Shown piece after piece: positions 6,326 through 14,963 of a stretch of 16,809 nucleotides of DNA (positions are counted from its first letter, which is position 1; every line of letters begins with the position of its first letter). The stretch is from the NCBI GenBank assembly GCA_944388685.1, contig CALXJS010000033.1, positions 1 through 16,809 on the forward strand, read 5' to 3'. The notes under the pieces were generated by a model, which was not told where the DNA came from, did not search any database, and saw only the letters and a list, made by a program, of their open reading frames with translations. The DNA is from an uncultured Clostridia bacterium (GTDB taxonomy: Bacteria > Bacillota_A > Clostridia > TANB77 > CAG-508). A program made the translations under genes and the position numbers.

Positions 6326-8053
6326 TTAAACCCTTTTTAGTTCTTCATAACGTTTTACTTTTTGTGTGGTTGTTTTTATGAATGGTTCTGTTGTTATTGT
6401 TATTTTTTTAATATGCTTAAACACAGGTAATTGCTTATTAATTTCCTTTATTTCATTCCAAATACAATCTTTATATTCCTTTTCTGTTTTTTCTCCTAAT
6501 TTTTCCTTTATTATATCTTTATCATATACAATTTTTGCACATAACATAGTATCTGTTTTATCCTTTTCTCTTTGATAAACTAAAGATTCTGTTACATAAG
6601 GAAGTTTGTTGATTAAAAATTCAATTTCTTGTGGATATACATTCTTACCATTTCTTAAAACAATTATATCCTTTTTCCTGCCTGTTACATAGATAAACCC
6701 ATCATTTGTTATATACCCATAGTCTCCTGTTCTAAACCAACCATCAACAAATGCTTTTTTATTTTCTTCATCATTATGATAATATCCTATCATAACACTT
6801 GGACCTTTTACAAGAATTTCTCCTTCTCCATTTTCATCTGGATTATCTATTTTTACATTTAAACTTGGAAGTGCCAATCCTACTGCACCTGGCATTTTTT
6901 CTTTATCTGATTCAGCTGCAATAACTGGTGATGTTTCTGTTAATCCATACCCTTGTACCAATTCAATTCCAAAATTGTTAAACCCTACAATGGTTTCTTT
7001 ATCCATGGGTGCTGCACCATATAATACTAAGCGAATGTTTCCTCCAAAATTGTTTAAAATTTGTTTAAAAATAACTTTTCTTAAATCAATTTTACATTTT
7101 AAAAGTCCATTTGATATCTTTATCATTCTATTTATTAATTTATCTTTTCCTTGATCACGAATTGCTTTTTGAACTTTTTTATACATTGTTTCTAACACTA
7201 GTGGAACAGCTACAAATACAGAAACTTTGTATTCAACAAGATTTTTCTGAATATATTTTAAACCATCACAAAAAGCGACTGTACAACCACTATAAAATCC
7301 ATAAAGGAATGTTACTGTACATTCAAAAGTGTGATGAATTGGCAGAAAGGAAAGTAATGTGTCTGTTGGATATAATTTTACCCAAGAAGCAAAGTCTGAT
7401 AAATTGGCACAAATATTTTTTTGGGATAACATAACTGCTTTAGGTATATTCGTAGTTCCAGATGTAAATAGCATAACAGACATTTTCTCAGGATTTATTT
7501 TTATTTTTTCATATTGTTTATCATCATTTTTTAATAATTCTTCTCCTCTTTGTAATAGTTCTGAAAATTTTTCAGTTTCATTATCTTTTATATCATCCAT
7601 ACAAATTAACATTTGTAAATTGACATTTTTATCTTTTTTTAATTTTTTCATAACCTCAAGATATTTTTTATCAAAAATAGCTACTTCTGCTTCACTTCTT
7701 GTTACTAGATTTTCAATCTCATTATCTGGGAGTGCTTTATCCATTGGTACTATAATCATATTTCCACTTGTTACTGCTAAATAACTCACACACCACTCAT
7801 ATCGATTATTTCCAATGACGACAATTTTTTTCTGTTCTAATCCTTTATTTAATAATGCCGTTGCAAAAGCCTTAATATCTTTTCCTACTTGTGCATAGGT
7901 CTTTTCTACATATTCTACATGTTTTAAGTTACTATTTTTCTTATATTTATAGGCTACCCTATCTGCATAATGTTCTGTTGAATATGATATCATATCCCTA
8001 TAATTTTTTACAATCCTTGGTTCATATACCTTTCTAGCTTCATTATCTCCCAT
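6326..8053 (-). CDS. AMP-dependent acyl ligase, fatty-acyl-CoA synthetase-like
   Basis: An ANL-superfamily enzyme that activates a carboxylic acid, most likely a fatty acid, as acyl-AMP and passes it to CoA or to a carrier protein. It is 575 aa. The P-loop is TSGTTNIPKA (197-206), a variant of TSGTTGxPKG seen in some Clostridia ligases. A5 is YGLTETSP (369-376), A7 is RTGD (441-444), the hinge follows TGRKKDIIVLRNGKN (457-471), and the C-terminal catalytic Lys is K565 in TTTQKVKR. ATG 8053 has GGGAGGG about 5 nt upstream. It is divergent from the NRPS gene, and this context suggests that it supplies the acyl group for the NRPS starter condensation domain. Housekeeping lipid activation is the alternative. 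No attached carrier domain is present. Confidence 0.8.
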   Translation of the reverse strand: MGDNEARKVYEPRIVKNYRDMISYSTEHYADRVAYKYKKNSNLKHVEYVEKTYAQVGKDIKAFATALLNKGLEQKKIVVIGNNRYEWCVSYLAVTSGNMIIVPMDKALPDNEIENLVTRSEAEVAIFDKKYLEVMKKLKKDKNVNLQMLICMDDIKDNETEKFSELLQRGEELLKNDDKQYEKIKINPEKMSVMLFTSGTTNIPKAVMLSQKNICANLSDFASWVKLYPTDTLLSFLPIHHTFECTVTFLYGFYSGCTVAFCDGLKYIQKNLVEYKVSVFVAVPLVLETMYKKVQKAIRDQGKDKLINRMIKISNGLLKCKIDLRKVIFKQILNNFGGNIRLVLYGAAPMDKETIVGFNNFGIELVQGYGLTETSPVIAAESDKEKMPGAVGLALPSLNVKIDNPDENGEGEILVKGPSVMIGYYHNDEENKKAFVDGWFRTGDYGYITNDGFIYVTGRKKDIIVLRNGKNVYPQEIEFLINKLPYVTESLVYQREKDKTDTMLCAKIVYDKDIIKEKLGEKTEKEYKDCIWNEIKEINKQLPVFKHIKKITITTEPFIKTTTQKVKRYEELKRV

Positions 8054-8076
8054 ATTATCCCTCCCATTTTTTCTTC

Positions 8077-8105
8077 ATTTTATATCTATTTTTTTGATTT
8101 TTCAA
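8077..8105 (-). promoter_or_regulatory. possible promoter of the acyl ligase gene
   Basis: On the minus strand TTGAAA (8100-8105), a 17-bp spacer and TAAAAT (8077-8082) precede the ligase start by about 24 nt. The -10 is one base from TATAAT. Confidence 0.35.
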
Positions 8106-8163
8106 TACATGTTTATTTTTAATTCAACCATTTTTATGTTCCTAATTTTACTTTTTTCAATTG

Positions 8164-8287
8164 TTACAGTTCACAGTCAATTTTAAAAACAACTTAAAAC
8201 CAGTAATATATAAATATTTTATTTATTAAATATTTATATATTACTGGTTTTCGGTTTGAATAAAATAATTTAAGCTGTGAATTGTAA
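8164..8287. repeat. 124-bp palindromic element between divergent genes
   Basis: Inner arms 8196-8219 and 8228-8251 form a 24-bp perfect inverted repeat with an 8-nt loop. Outer arms 8164-8176 and 8275-8287 (TTACAGTTCACAG and its near-perfect complement, 13 positions with one G-U) enclose it. No reading frame is present. It may be a MITE-like repeat, or serve as a bidirectional insulator or terminator between the ligase and NRPS transcripts. Confidence 0.55.
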
Positions 8288-8328
8288 TCTTTCAATTCTT
8301 TAAAATTCATAAAGTTTTTTGTATTTTG

Positions 8329-8357
8329 TTGCAACTTTTTTACAAGAATTGTATAAT
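8329..8357 (+). promoter_or_regulatory. promoter of the NRPS-kinase transcript
   Basis: TTGCAA (8329-8334), a 17-bp spacer and a perfect TATAAT (8352-8357) predict a start near 8364, giving a leader of about 37 nt that includes AAAGAGGA (8383-8390). Confidence 0.6.
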
Positions 8358-8400
8358 AATGTCAAATATAAACGATATAAATAAAGAGGATGGTTGAATT

Positions 8401-8892
8401 ATGGAAAAAGAAACTTTTAATTTAACAATACCACAAAATTCTATATGGCTAACTGAAAAATTTTATCAAGCTAATACAATTTCTAATGTGGGTGGAACTT
8501 TATTATTTAAAGAACAAGTAGATTTAGATAAATTAGAAAGTGCTATTAATCTATTTATCAAAAAAAATGATATAATGAGATTATCGATTGAATTAATCGA
8601 TGGAATTCCTCATCAATATATAAGAAACTATGTCCCTATAAAAATAGAAAGATTCTTTTTAAATTCAGAAATAGAACTAAAAGAAAAAGAAAGGGATTTT
8701 ATCAATATTCATTTTAGTATAGAGAATTCATTTTTATATAAATTCAGACTTATTAAACTTCCTAACGGATTAGGAGGCTTTAATGTCACGCTTCATCATA
8801 TTATTTGTGATGCTTGGAGCATGAGTATTTTAATAGATCAAATTGTAACATTATATTCAAAATTAAAAAACCGGAAACATAATAGAAGATGA
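8401..8892 (+). CDS. NRPS condensation domain, N-terminal part (frameshifted)
   Basis: The first third of the condensation domain of the NRPS that continues at 8939-12631. It carries the active-site motif HHIICDAWS (H132, H133, D137; consensus HHxxxDG) and the usual N-terminal PQNSIWLTEKF segment. The frame runs in register to about LYSKLKN (151-157), then leaves the family pattern with RKHNRR and stops at 8892. The correct continuation (TGNIIEDDNTPSYIDYI) is in the +1 frame, open from 8867. Removing one A from the A6 run at 8865-8870 would join the two into one protein of about 1,400 aa. ATG 8401 is preceded by AAAGAGGA at 10 nt. As drawn the gene is broken; it may be a real mutation, a phase variant or a base-call error. 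Confidence 0.75.
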   Translation: MEKETFNLTIPQNSIWLTEKFYQANTISNVGGTLLFKEQVDLDKLESAINLFIKKNDIMRLSIELIDGIPHQYIRNYVPIKIERFFLNSEIELKEKERDFINIHFSIENSFLYKFRLIKLPNGLGGFNVTLHHIICDAWSMSILIDQIVTLYSKLKNRKHNRR

Positions 8893-8938
8893 TAACACGC
8901 CATCTTATATTGATTATATTAAAACAGAACAAAACTAT

Positions 8939-11900
8939 TTGCAATCAGAAAAATTAAAAAAAGACGCTATTTATTGGGAAAACGTTTTTAACACGTCTCC
9001 TTCCCTTGTGTCTTTCTCTAGCAAATCTTCTCCTTCTATTAGTGCAAAAGCATCTCGTTTTGTTTTTCCATTAGAAAATAGTTCTGAAATTAATTGTTAT
9101 TGCAAAAAACATAATATCCCTATATTTACATTTTTTATGACTATTTTTTCATTATATTTATATAAAATTTCTAATACGAATGACATTATATTAGGAACTC
9201 CTATATTAAATCGTAATGGAATAAAAGAAAAAAATACAATGGGTATGTTTGTTAACACACTGCCAATGAAAATTCATATAGATGCTGACATTCACTTTTT
9301 AGAATTAGCAAAACAAGTAGCACAAGACCAATTTTCTTTATTTAGACATCATAAATATGCCTATTCTAATATTTTGAAATATGTAAGAGAAAAATATAAT
9401 TTCTCTAATAATTTATATGACTCTATTATCTCTTATCAGAATGCTAGAGATAATGCAAATACTTCTGATATAAATTATTCTACAAATTGGGATTTTTGTG
9501 GTGAAATATCAAATAGTTTAGACATACATATTTATGATATGGATGATAGTAAAATTTTAAAATTATATTATGATTATCAACTTCAAAAATTTAATGAAGA
9601 CGAAATCAAAAATATTAATTCTCGTATCATTCATATTATAAAACAGATTTTAGAAAATGAAGATATGCTTATTGATGATATCCAATTATTAGATGATAAC
9701 GAAAAACATTTATTAGCGGATTTTAATAAAAATGAAACAGTATATAATAAAACCGAAACATTAATTTCGTTATTTGAAAAACAAGTGAAAAAAACACCTA
9801 ATCACCAAGCTTTACAATTTAAAGATACGATTTTAACATATGCAGAATTATATGAAAAAGTTTGTAAGTTTGCTAATCATTTAAGAAAAAAAGGTATAAA
9901 TAGAAACACACCTGTTGTCTTATTAATAAATCGAAGTATGGAAATGGTAATTGCCATGCTTGCTACTTTAAAAGCGGGTGGATATTATATTGCCATTGAT
10001 CCTTTTTGGCCAACAGACAGAGTTAATTTCATTATGCAAAATAGTGATAGTCATTTTCTAATCACCAGTGAAAAATATGTTGCCAATTATGAAGATAAAA
10101 TGAATTGTATTTTAGTTGAAACAATTCCTCTTTTAAAAGATAACTCTGTTTTAGAAAATGTTACTACGCCAGAAGATTTAGCATACATATTATATACCTC
10201 TGGTTCAACTGGTCAACCTAAAGGAACACTAATAACCATCAAAAATGTTGTTGGATTACTAAATTCTACATATCATATTTTTAAACAGACAGAAGAAGAT
10301 GTATGGACATTATTTCATACATATACCTTTGATTTTTCTACTTGGGAAATATATGGTTCTTTACTTTATGGTAGTAAATTGATTGTAATCCCTAAAGAAA
10401 TCACAACAAATCCTAAAGAATTTTTCGATTTGGTTGTCAAAGAAAAGGTTACCATACTTAATCAAACACCTGCTTATTTTTATAAAGTAATTGAACAAGA
10501 AAAATTATTTGATCTATCTGCAAATGATTTATCTATTCGATATATCATTTTAGGAGGAGAAGCTGTTCAAGCAAAGCCTTTGAAATATTTTAAAAATAAA
10601 TATCCTAACATTACCATTTACAATGGATATGGACCTACTGAGACAACTGTATTTGCCATCATGGGAGAAATTACAAAAGATGATATTTTTGGAGATGACA
10701 TTTATATTGGAAAACCTATATCAAATTATAAAATCCATATTTTGGATAATCATTTACAACCTCTTCCTATTGGAGTTGATGGAGAAATCTGTATAAGTGG
10801 TGTTGGCGTTTGTAACGGATATTTTAAAAAATCTGATTTAACAAAGGAAAAATTTATTCATACGAAAGAATATGGACTATTATATAAATCTGGAGACGTT
10901 GGACATTACTGTACAGACGGTAGAATTTGTTATATTGGAAGAAATGATAATCAGATAAAAATCAGAGGATTCCGTATAGAATTAGATGAAATTCAAAAAC
11001 AAATCTTAAACTGTGAGCACGTAAAAAAAGCCGTAGTTGTTCCTGTCGATAATAACAATTTCACAAAATCTTTAGTTGCATTTTTTGAGGCAGACAAACC
11101 AGATATAACAGCTAATGTTTTGGAAACAATCAAAAAACATCTTACTTCTTATATGATACCAAAACTTTATCAAGTTGAAGATTTTCCAATCAATTATAAT
11201 GGAAAAGTTGATATAAAGCAGTTAATTTCAACTGTTTATGAAAATACTACTCGTTCAACCCTTGTTAAACCAAAAAATGATATTGAAAAAGAACTATTAA
11301 CTATTTTAAAAGCACTTACCAATATACAAAACATTTCCACACAAGATGACTTTTTTGAAGATTTAGGTTTAGATTCTTTAAACGTAATGGATTTTGCTAC
11401 CAAGCTTTCTAAATACCAAATCGAAATACAAGATATTAATAATTATACAACCATTGAAAAATTAGCAAATAAAATCATCAATAATCAATCTGGTGAATTT
11501 TATGGTGACATAATACAAAAAGATATAAAAATTGTAGACACTCATTTTTCTTATAATTTAACAAATGTGCTATTAACAGGGTTTACAGGATTTTTAGGTT
11601 CCCATATCTTCTATGAACTTTTAATTGAGCCTGATGTGCAAACAATTTATTGTTTAATTAGAAAGAAATATAATGTATCTATTCAAGAACGATTTAATAA
11701 AATTATAAATAACTACTTCTCCGATTTAGATATACAAAATCTAATTGAACAAAAAGTTATCTTATTAGACGGAAATTTTGAAGAAGATTACTTAGGTTTA
11801 CAAATGTCAGAATATACAGATATAAAGAATATTATTACAACTGTCATCCACTCAGGTGCTAATGTTCGACATTATGGAAAATATGAAACTTTTTATCGTG

Positions 11901-12631
11901 CTAATGTACAAGCCACAAAAAATATAATTCGTTTTTGCCAAGATGCTAATGCATCCTTAGCACATATTTCTACCATATCTGTTGGTGGCTATTGTAAATA
12001 TGGTGAAGATAAACAATTAACTGAAAATACGATTAATATTAACCAATATTTTAAAAATCATGTTTATATGATTACAAAATATGAGGCTGAATGCGAAATT
12101 TTAAGAGAAATAGAAAAAAATAATCTACATGCAAAAATCTTTAGATTAGGTAATATTATGCCAAGAATAAAAGACAATAAATTCCAAATCAATATGCATC
12201 AAAATGGTTTTCTTAGTAGATTAAAAACCTTAATTGAAATTAAATGTACTACTGATAAAATTAACAATGTTAGTATTGATATAAGTCCTGTTGACATCTG
12301 TGCCAGATTTATCATAAAATTGATGAAAAATGCAGATGAAAAAACAATTTATCATATAAGCAATTCAAATTTCTTTAAAATAAAAGATATTTTATCAAGT
12401 TTTGGACTTACATTAAAAGAAGTAGATAATAACACTTGTATTGATTTAATAAAAGGGTTAAATCAGCCTTTAAATGCTCATTTAATGAATGATTTAATTT
12501 CATCAGATTATATAGAAGTACCTTTCTCAGCTTCTATAACAAATAATAAATTACATGATTTAGGTTTTGATTGGCCGAAAATAGATAAATCTTATTTATC
12601 TAATCTTTATCATTTAATTTTACAAATTTAA
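8939..12631 (+). CDS. one-module NRPS: condensation (rest), adenylation, carrier protein, terminal reductase
   Basis: The main part of a nonribosomal peptide synthetase. The TTG at 8939 has no ribosome binding site; the frame is open back to 8867 and continues the broken gene upstream. Domains: rest of condensation (1-255, MGMFVNTLP at 101-109); adenylation (about 275-765) with A3 YTSGSTGQPKG (419-429), A5 NGYGPTET (562-569), A7 SGD (651-653) and A10 Lys K756 (NGKVD); carrier protein with the phosphopantetheine serine S813 (LGLDSL); terminal thioester reductase (875-1230) with GFTGFLG (881-887) and Y1043-MIT-K1047. The reductase would release the product as an aldehyde or alcohol using NAD(P)H. 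A hand alignment to GrsA gives pocket code D-F-W-N-I-G-G-V-F-K, closest to the threonine code I recall (DFWNIGMVHK). Being the only module, it probably joins an acyl group to one amino acid. The kinase gene follows after 16 nt. Confidence 0.85.
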   Translation: MQSEKLKKDAIYWENVFNTSPSLVSFSSKSSPSISAKASRFVFPLENSSEINCYCKKHNIPIFTFFMTIFSLYLYKISNTNDIILGTPILNRNGIKEKNTMGMFVNTLPMKIHIDADIHFLELAKQVAQDQFSLFRHHKYAYSNILKYVREKYNFSNNLYDSIISYQNARDNANTSDINYSTNWDFCGEISNSLDIHIYDMDDSKILKLYYDYQLQKFNEDEIKNINSRIIHIIKQILENEDMLIDDIQLLDDNEKHLLADFNKNETVYNKTETLISLFEKQVKKTPNHQALQFKDTILTYAELYEKVCKFANHLRKKGINRNTPVVLLINRSMEMVIAMLATLKAGGYYIAIDPFWPTDRVNFIMQNSDSHFLITSEKYVANYEDKMNCILVETIPLLKDNSVLENVTTPEDLAYILYTSGSTGQPKGTLITIKNVVGLLNSTYHIFKQTEEDVWTLFHTYTFDFSTWEIYGSLLYGSKLIVIPKEITTNPKEFFDLVVKEKVTILNQTPAYFYKVIEQEKLFDLSANDLSIRYIILGGEAVQAKPLKYFKNKYPNITIYNGYGPTETTVFAIMGEITKDDIFGDDIYIGKPISNYKIHILDNHLQPLPIGVDGEICISGVGVCNGYFKKSDLTKEKFIHTKEYGLLYKSGDVGHYCTDGRICYIGRNDNQIKIRGFRIELDEIQKQILNCEHVKKAVVVPVDNNNFTKSLVAFFEADKPDITANVLETIKKHLTSYMIPKLYQVEDFPINYNGKVDIKQLISTVYENTTRSTLVKPKNDIEKELLTILKALTNIQNISTQDDFFEDLGLDSLNVMDFATKLSKYQIEIQDINNYTTIEKLANKIINNQSGEFYGDIIQKDIKIVDTHFSYNLTNVLLTGFTGFLGSHIFYELLIEPDVQTIYCLIRKKYNVSIQERFNKIINNYFSDLDIQNLIEQKVILLDGNFEEDYLGLQMSEYTDIKNIITTVIHSGANVRHYGKYETFYRANVQATKNIIRFCQDANASLAHISTISVGGYCKYGEDKQLTENTININQYFKNHVYMITKYEAECEILREIEKNNLHAKIFRLGNIMPRIKDNKFQINMHQNGFLSRLKTLIEIKCTTDKINNVSIDISPVDICARFIIKLMKNADEKTIYHISNSNFFKIKDILSSFGLTLKEVDNNTCIDLIKGLNQPLNAHLMNDLISSDYIEVPFSASITNNKLHDLGFDWPKIDKSYLSNLYHLILQI

Positions 12632-12647
12632 ATTTAGGAGTTTACTT

Positions 12648-14639
12648 ATGAAAAAAATTAAATTTAAAATTTATTTAAAAATTTTGATTATAGACCTTTT
12701 TCTAATATTGGCTATGTCTTATTTAGTGCCTTTATTATCTGGCTATCCTCCCTATTCGGAGGAGGCCAGCTTTCAAATTCAAATTGAAGGCTTAACACAT
12801 ACACAACAATATATTGCTTTTGGCTTGTTTGGCATTATATTGCATTTTTCATTTATTACAATCACTTTCAAAGATATTTTTAAATTTTTAAAAGATTATG
12901 GAAAAAATCATAATTTTTCAAAAGAATTTATCCAAAAAATAAGAAGACAATGTTTTTCCATTAATACAAAAATTATGTTTTTCCAATTATTTGTATTAAT
13001 TATATTGTTAGCCGTTCTATTTATTAACGTAAAAATTAGTGTTGTTTTATGTGTAAAATTTTTGTTAATTTATACTTCTTTTATGATGTCGTCTGCAATT
13101 ATTTACATTATTTTAATTAGAGATGATATTAATACTATTATTAGGAAAACCTATACCATTTATGGTGAATTACCTTTAAATATTAGAAAAACAAAATTCC
13201 ATAGAAATTTAATAATGAATTTATTACCTTTCTTTTTTATTGTTATTGTCATTAGTTGTTTATTAGGTTATACAAAGGTATGTGATCAATTAGGAGAGAG
13301 TTCTTATTACTATTATTACCTTTACCTAAGTGATATTAATTATTCTGAAACAACATATGATGAGTTAAAAGATGCTTTAGGAAAAATTCCTTTAAAAAAT
13401 CGAGAAGATTATTATTTAATTATAAATAAAGATAATCAAAATCCTATTTATTTTTCTTCACCTAACGGATATGTCTCTGACTTTTTCTTATTATATATGG
13501 AAAATTATTCTTCTCAAACAAATGGTAGAATCTATGAATACTTTGGCGTTGAAGAACAAGCATACGTAAAAGACGTTCATTTAACTTCAGGTGAAGATTT
13601 AATCATTGGATTTAAATATTCCAATACAAGTATTGATACAATTATCTTTTTTGTAACAATTGCTTTATTATCTACAATATTAATCAGTGCTGTTCTTGCT
13701 TTCTGGGCTAGAAATACAAGTAAAAATATTACTGAAGTCTCTACTGCCATGATTGAAATAGCCACAAATGAAAATGTAGATAAGATAAAGACACTGCCTA
13801 TTTTATCTACAAATGAAATAGGAGATTTAACCTCTGCATTTAATAAAATTCAAAAATTGACCTATAACCATATTAAACAAATTCAAGATAATAAAGATAC
13901 TTTAATGGAAAAAGAACGTCTAGCCTCACTTGGTCAATTAATCGGTGGTATTGCTCATAATTTAAAAACACCAATCATGTCAATTTCTGGTGCAGCAGAA
14001 GGGTTAAATGATTTAATTAAAGAATATGATTCTTCAATTGACGATCCTGAAGTTACACCGCAAGATCATCATGATATAGCTAGAGATATGCTTTCATGGA
14101 CAGCCAAAATTAGAACACATACAGAATATATGTCAGACATTATAACCGCTGTTAAAGGACAAGCCGTAACTCTATCTGAAACAGATTCCGTTCAATTTAC
14201 GCTTGACGAATTAGTAAAACGAATTGATATATTGATGAAACATGAATTAAAAAATGCACTTATCTATTTAAATATTTCTATGAAAACTGATGAACATACA
14301 GCAATAAATGGAGATATCAATAGTTTAGTTCAAGTTATCAATAATATGATTTCTAATGCGATTCAGGCATATAATGGTGAAACCAATAAAAATATTGATT
14401 TAATATTAGAGAAAAAAGAGAATACTATTTTGATTCATGTAAAAGATTACGCCAGTGGAATGCCTAAAAATGTACAGGAAAAATTATTTAAAGAAATGAT
14501 AACTACAAAAGGAAAAAATGGTACTGGTTTAGGTTTGTATATGTCATACTCTACTATAAAAGCACATTTTAATGGAGATATTACATTTGAATCTGAACTT
14601 GGAAAAGGAACTACTTTTACAATTACACTACCACTTTGA
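12648..14639 (+). CDS. six-helix membrane sensor histidine kinase
   Basis: A 663-aa two-component kinase. Predicted membrane helices: about 8-30, 54-73, 108-127, 130-156, 187-207 and 331-352. Residues 208-330 form an outside sensor loop, rich in Tyr at 220-226, possibly Cache/PAS-like though not recognisable by eye. HAMP-like region 353-402; coiled DHp with phospho-acceptor H437 (GGIAHNLKTP); catalytic domain with N box NNMISNAIQA (565-574), G1 DYASG (600-604) and G2 GKNGTGLGL (622-630). All key residues are present. The four extra N-terminal helices are unusual and suit a lipophilic ligand. ATG 12648 has AGGAG (12636-12640) at 7 nt and lies 16 nt after the NRPS stop with no terminator between, so it is in the NRPS operon. 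No receiver domain is attached; the nearest regulator gene is the REC-HD-GYP downstream. Confidence 0.85.
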   Translation: MKKIKFKIYLKILIIDLFLILAMSYLVPLLSGYPPYSEEASFQIQIEGLTHTQQYIAFGLFGIILHFSFITITFKDIFKFLKDYGKNHNFSKEFIQKIRRQCFSINTKIMFFQLFVLIILLAVLFINVKISVVLCVKFLLIYTSFMMSSAIIYIILIRDDINTIIRKTYTIYGELPLNIRKTKFHRNLIMNLLPFFFIVIVISCLLGYTKVCDQLGESSYYYYYLYLSDINYSETTYDELKDALGKIPLKNREDYYLIINKDNQNPIYFSSPNGYVSDFFLLYMENYSSQTNGRIYEYFGVEEQAYVKDVHLTSGEDLIIGFKYSNTSIDTIIFFVTIALLSTILISAVLAFWARNTSKNITEVSTAMIEIATNENVDKIKTLPILSTNEIGDLTSAFNKIQKLTYNHIKQIQDNKDTLMEKERLASLGQLIGGIAHNLKTPIMSISGAAEGLNDLIKEYDSSIDDPEVTPQDHHDIARDMLSWTAKIRTHTEYMSDIITAVKGQAVTLSETDSVQFTLDELVKRIDILMKHELKNALIYLNISMKTDEHTAINGDINSLVQVINNMISNAIQAYNGETNKNIDLILEKKENTILIHVKDYASGMPKNVQEKLFKEMITTKGKNGTGLGLYMSYSTIKAHFNGDITFESELGKGTTFTITLPL

Positions 14640-14645
14640 CGATAA

Positions 14646-14687
14646 GGACACATAAAAACGTTCAAAAATTGAACAAAAGAGACAGAT
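14646..14687 (+). repeat. REP-like unit, divergent copy
   Basis: GGAC (14646-14649), a 15-nt hairpin GTTCAAAAATTGAAC (14660-14674) and AAAAGAGACAGA match in order and spacing the arms of the element at 16202-16448 (GGAC, GTTTCAAAATGAAAC, AAAAGGGACAGA). The hairpin arm bases differ between copies but pairing is kept. It starts 7 nt after the kinase stop codon. Confidence 0.5.
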
Positions 14688-14708
14688 GACTATCATATTT
14701 TTTAAAGC

Positions 14709-14752
14709 AAGGAACCATCTATAAAATTATATAGATGATTCCTTAATTTTTT
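14709..14752 (+). terminator. Rho-independent terminator of the NRPS-kinase transcript
   Basis: Arms 14709-14723 and 14730-14744 form a 15-bp stem with one mismatch and a 6-nt loop, followed by AA and six T (14747-14752). It lies 70 nt after the kinase stop. An 18-bp perfect palindrome around AGTGCACT (14748-14765) overlaps the T run. Confidence 0.7.
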
Positions 14753-14886
14753 AGTGCACTAAAAATGAGATTGTTTTTAATACGCAAATTCATTTCATTT
14801 GTTTTTTTACATTTTGATTTGTTTTTGTTGTTTATTGTTAGTTAGATTTTTTAGAATTTGAAAACTTTTTCTGTATTATAACCAGA

Positions 14887-14946
14887 AATAAAAATCGACT
14901 TTATTACACATAAAATCATGTAAAAGCCTTGATTTTTATTTTTTTT
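14887..14946 (+). terminator. second hairpin with T run, overlapping the next promoter
   Basis: AATAAAAATC (14887-14896) pairs with GATTTTTATT (14931-14940), followed by six T. The loop (14897-14930) has a weak inner pairing (TTACAC/ATGTAA). It could be a backup terminator. The -35 of the next promoter begins inside its right arm. The stretch 14766-14886 otherwise holds nothing I can support. Confidence 0.4.
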
Positions 14947-14957
14947 ATTAATATAAT
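14929..14957 (+). promoter_or_regulatory. promoter of the REC-HD-GYP gene
   Basis: TTGATT (14929-14934), a 17-bp spacer and a perfect TATAAT (14952-14957) predict a start near 14964. This shows that the regulator can be transcribed apart from the NRPS-kinase operon. Confidence 0.55.
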
Positions 14958-14963
14958 ATGTAC

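Noticed and set aside
6366..7784. Open frames on the plus strand at 6366-6575, 7111-7434 and 7359-7784.
   Set aside because: They are antisense to the acyl ligase, have no ribosome binding sites and give hydrophobic, low-complexity products.
8864..8871. Programmed -1 frameshift at A-AAA-AAC in the NRPS.
   Set aside because: The downstream frame is +1 relative to the upstream one, so a -1 slip cannot join the two parts.
13577..14665. Minus-strand frames at 13577-13765 and 14447-14665.
   Set aside because: They are antisense to the kinase gene, which has all family motifs; no ribosome binding site or motif supports them.
14765..14845. 26-residue hydrophobic peptide frame with a basic start, similar in look to type I toxins.
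   Set aside because: There is no ribosome binding site, it follows a terminator, and T-rich DNA gives such frames by chance. No antisense RNA promoter was seen.
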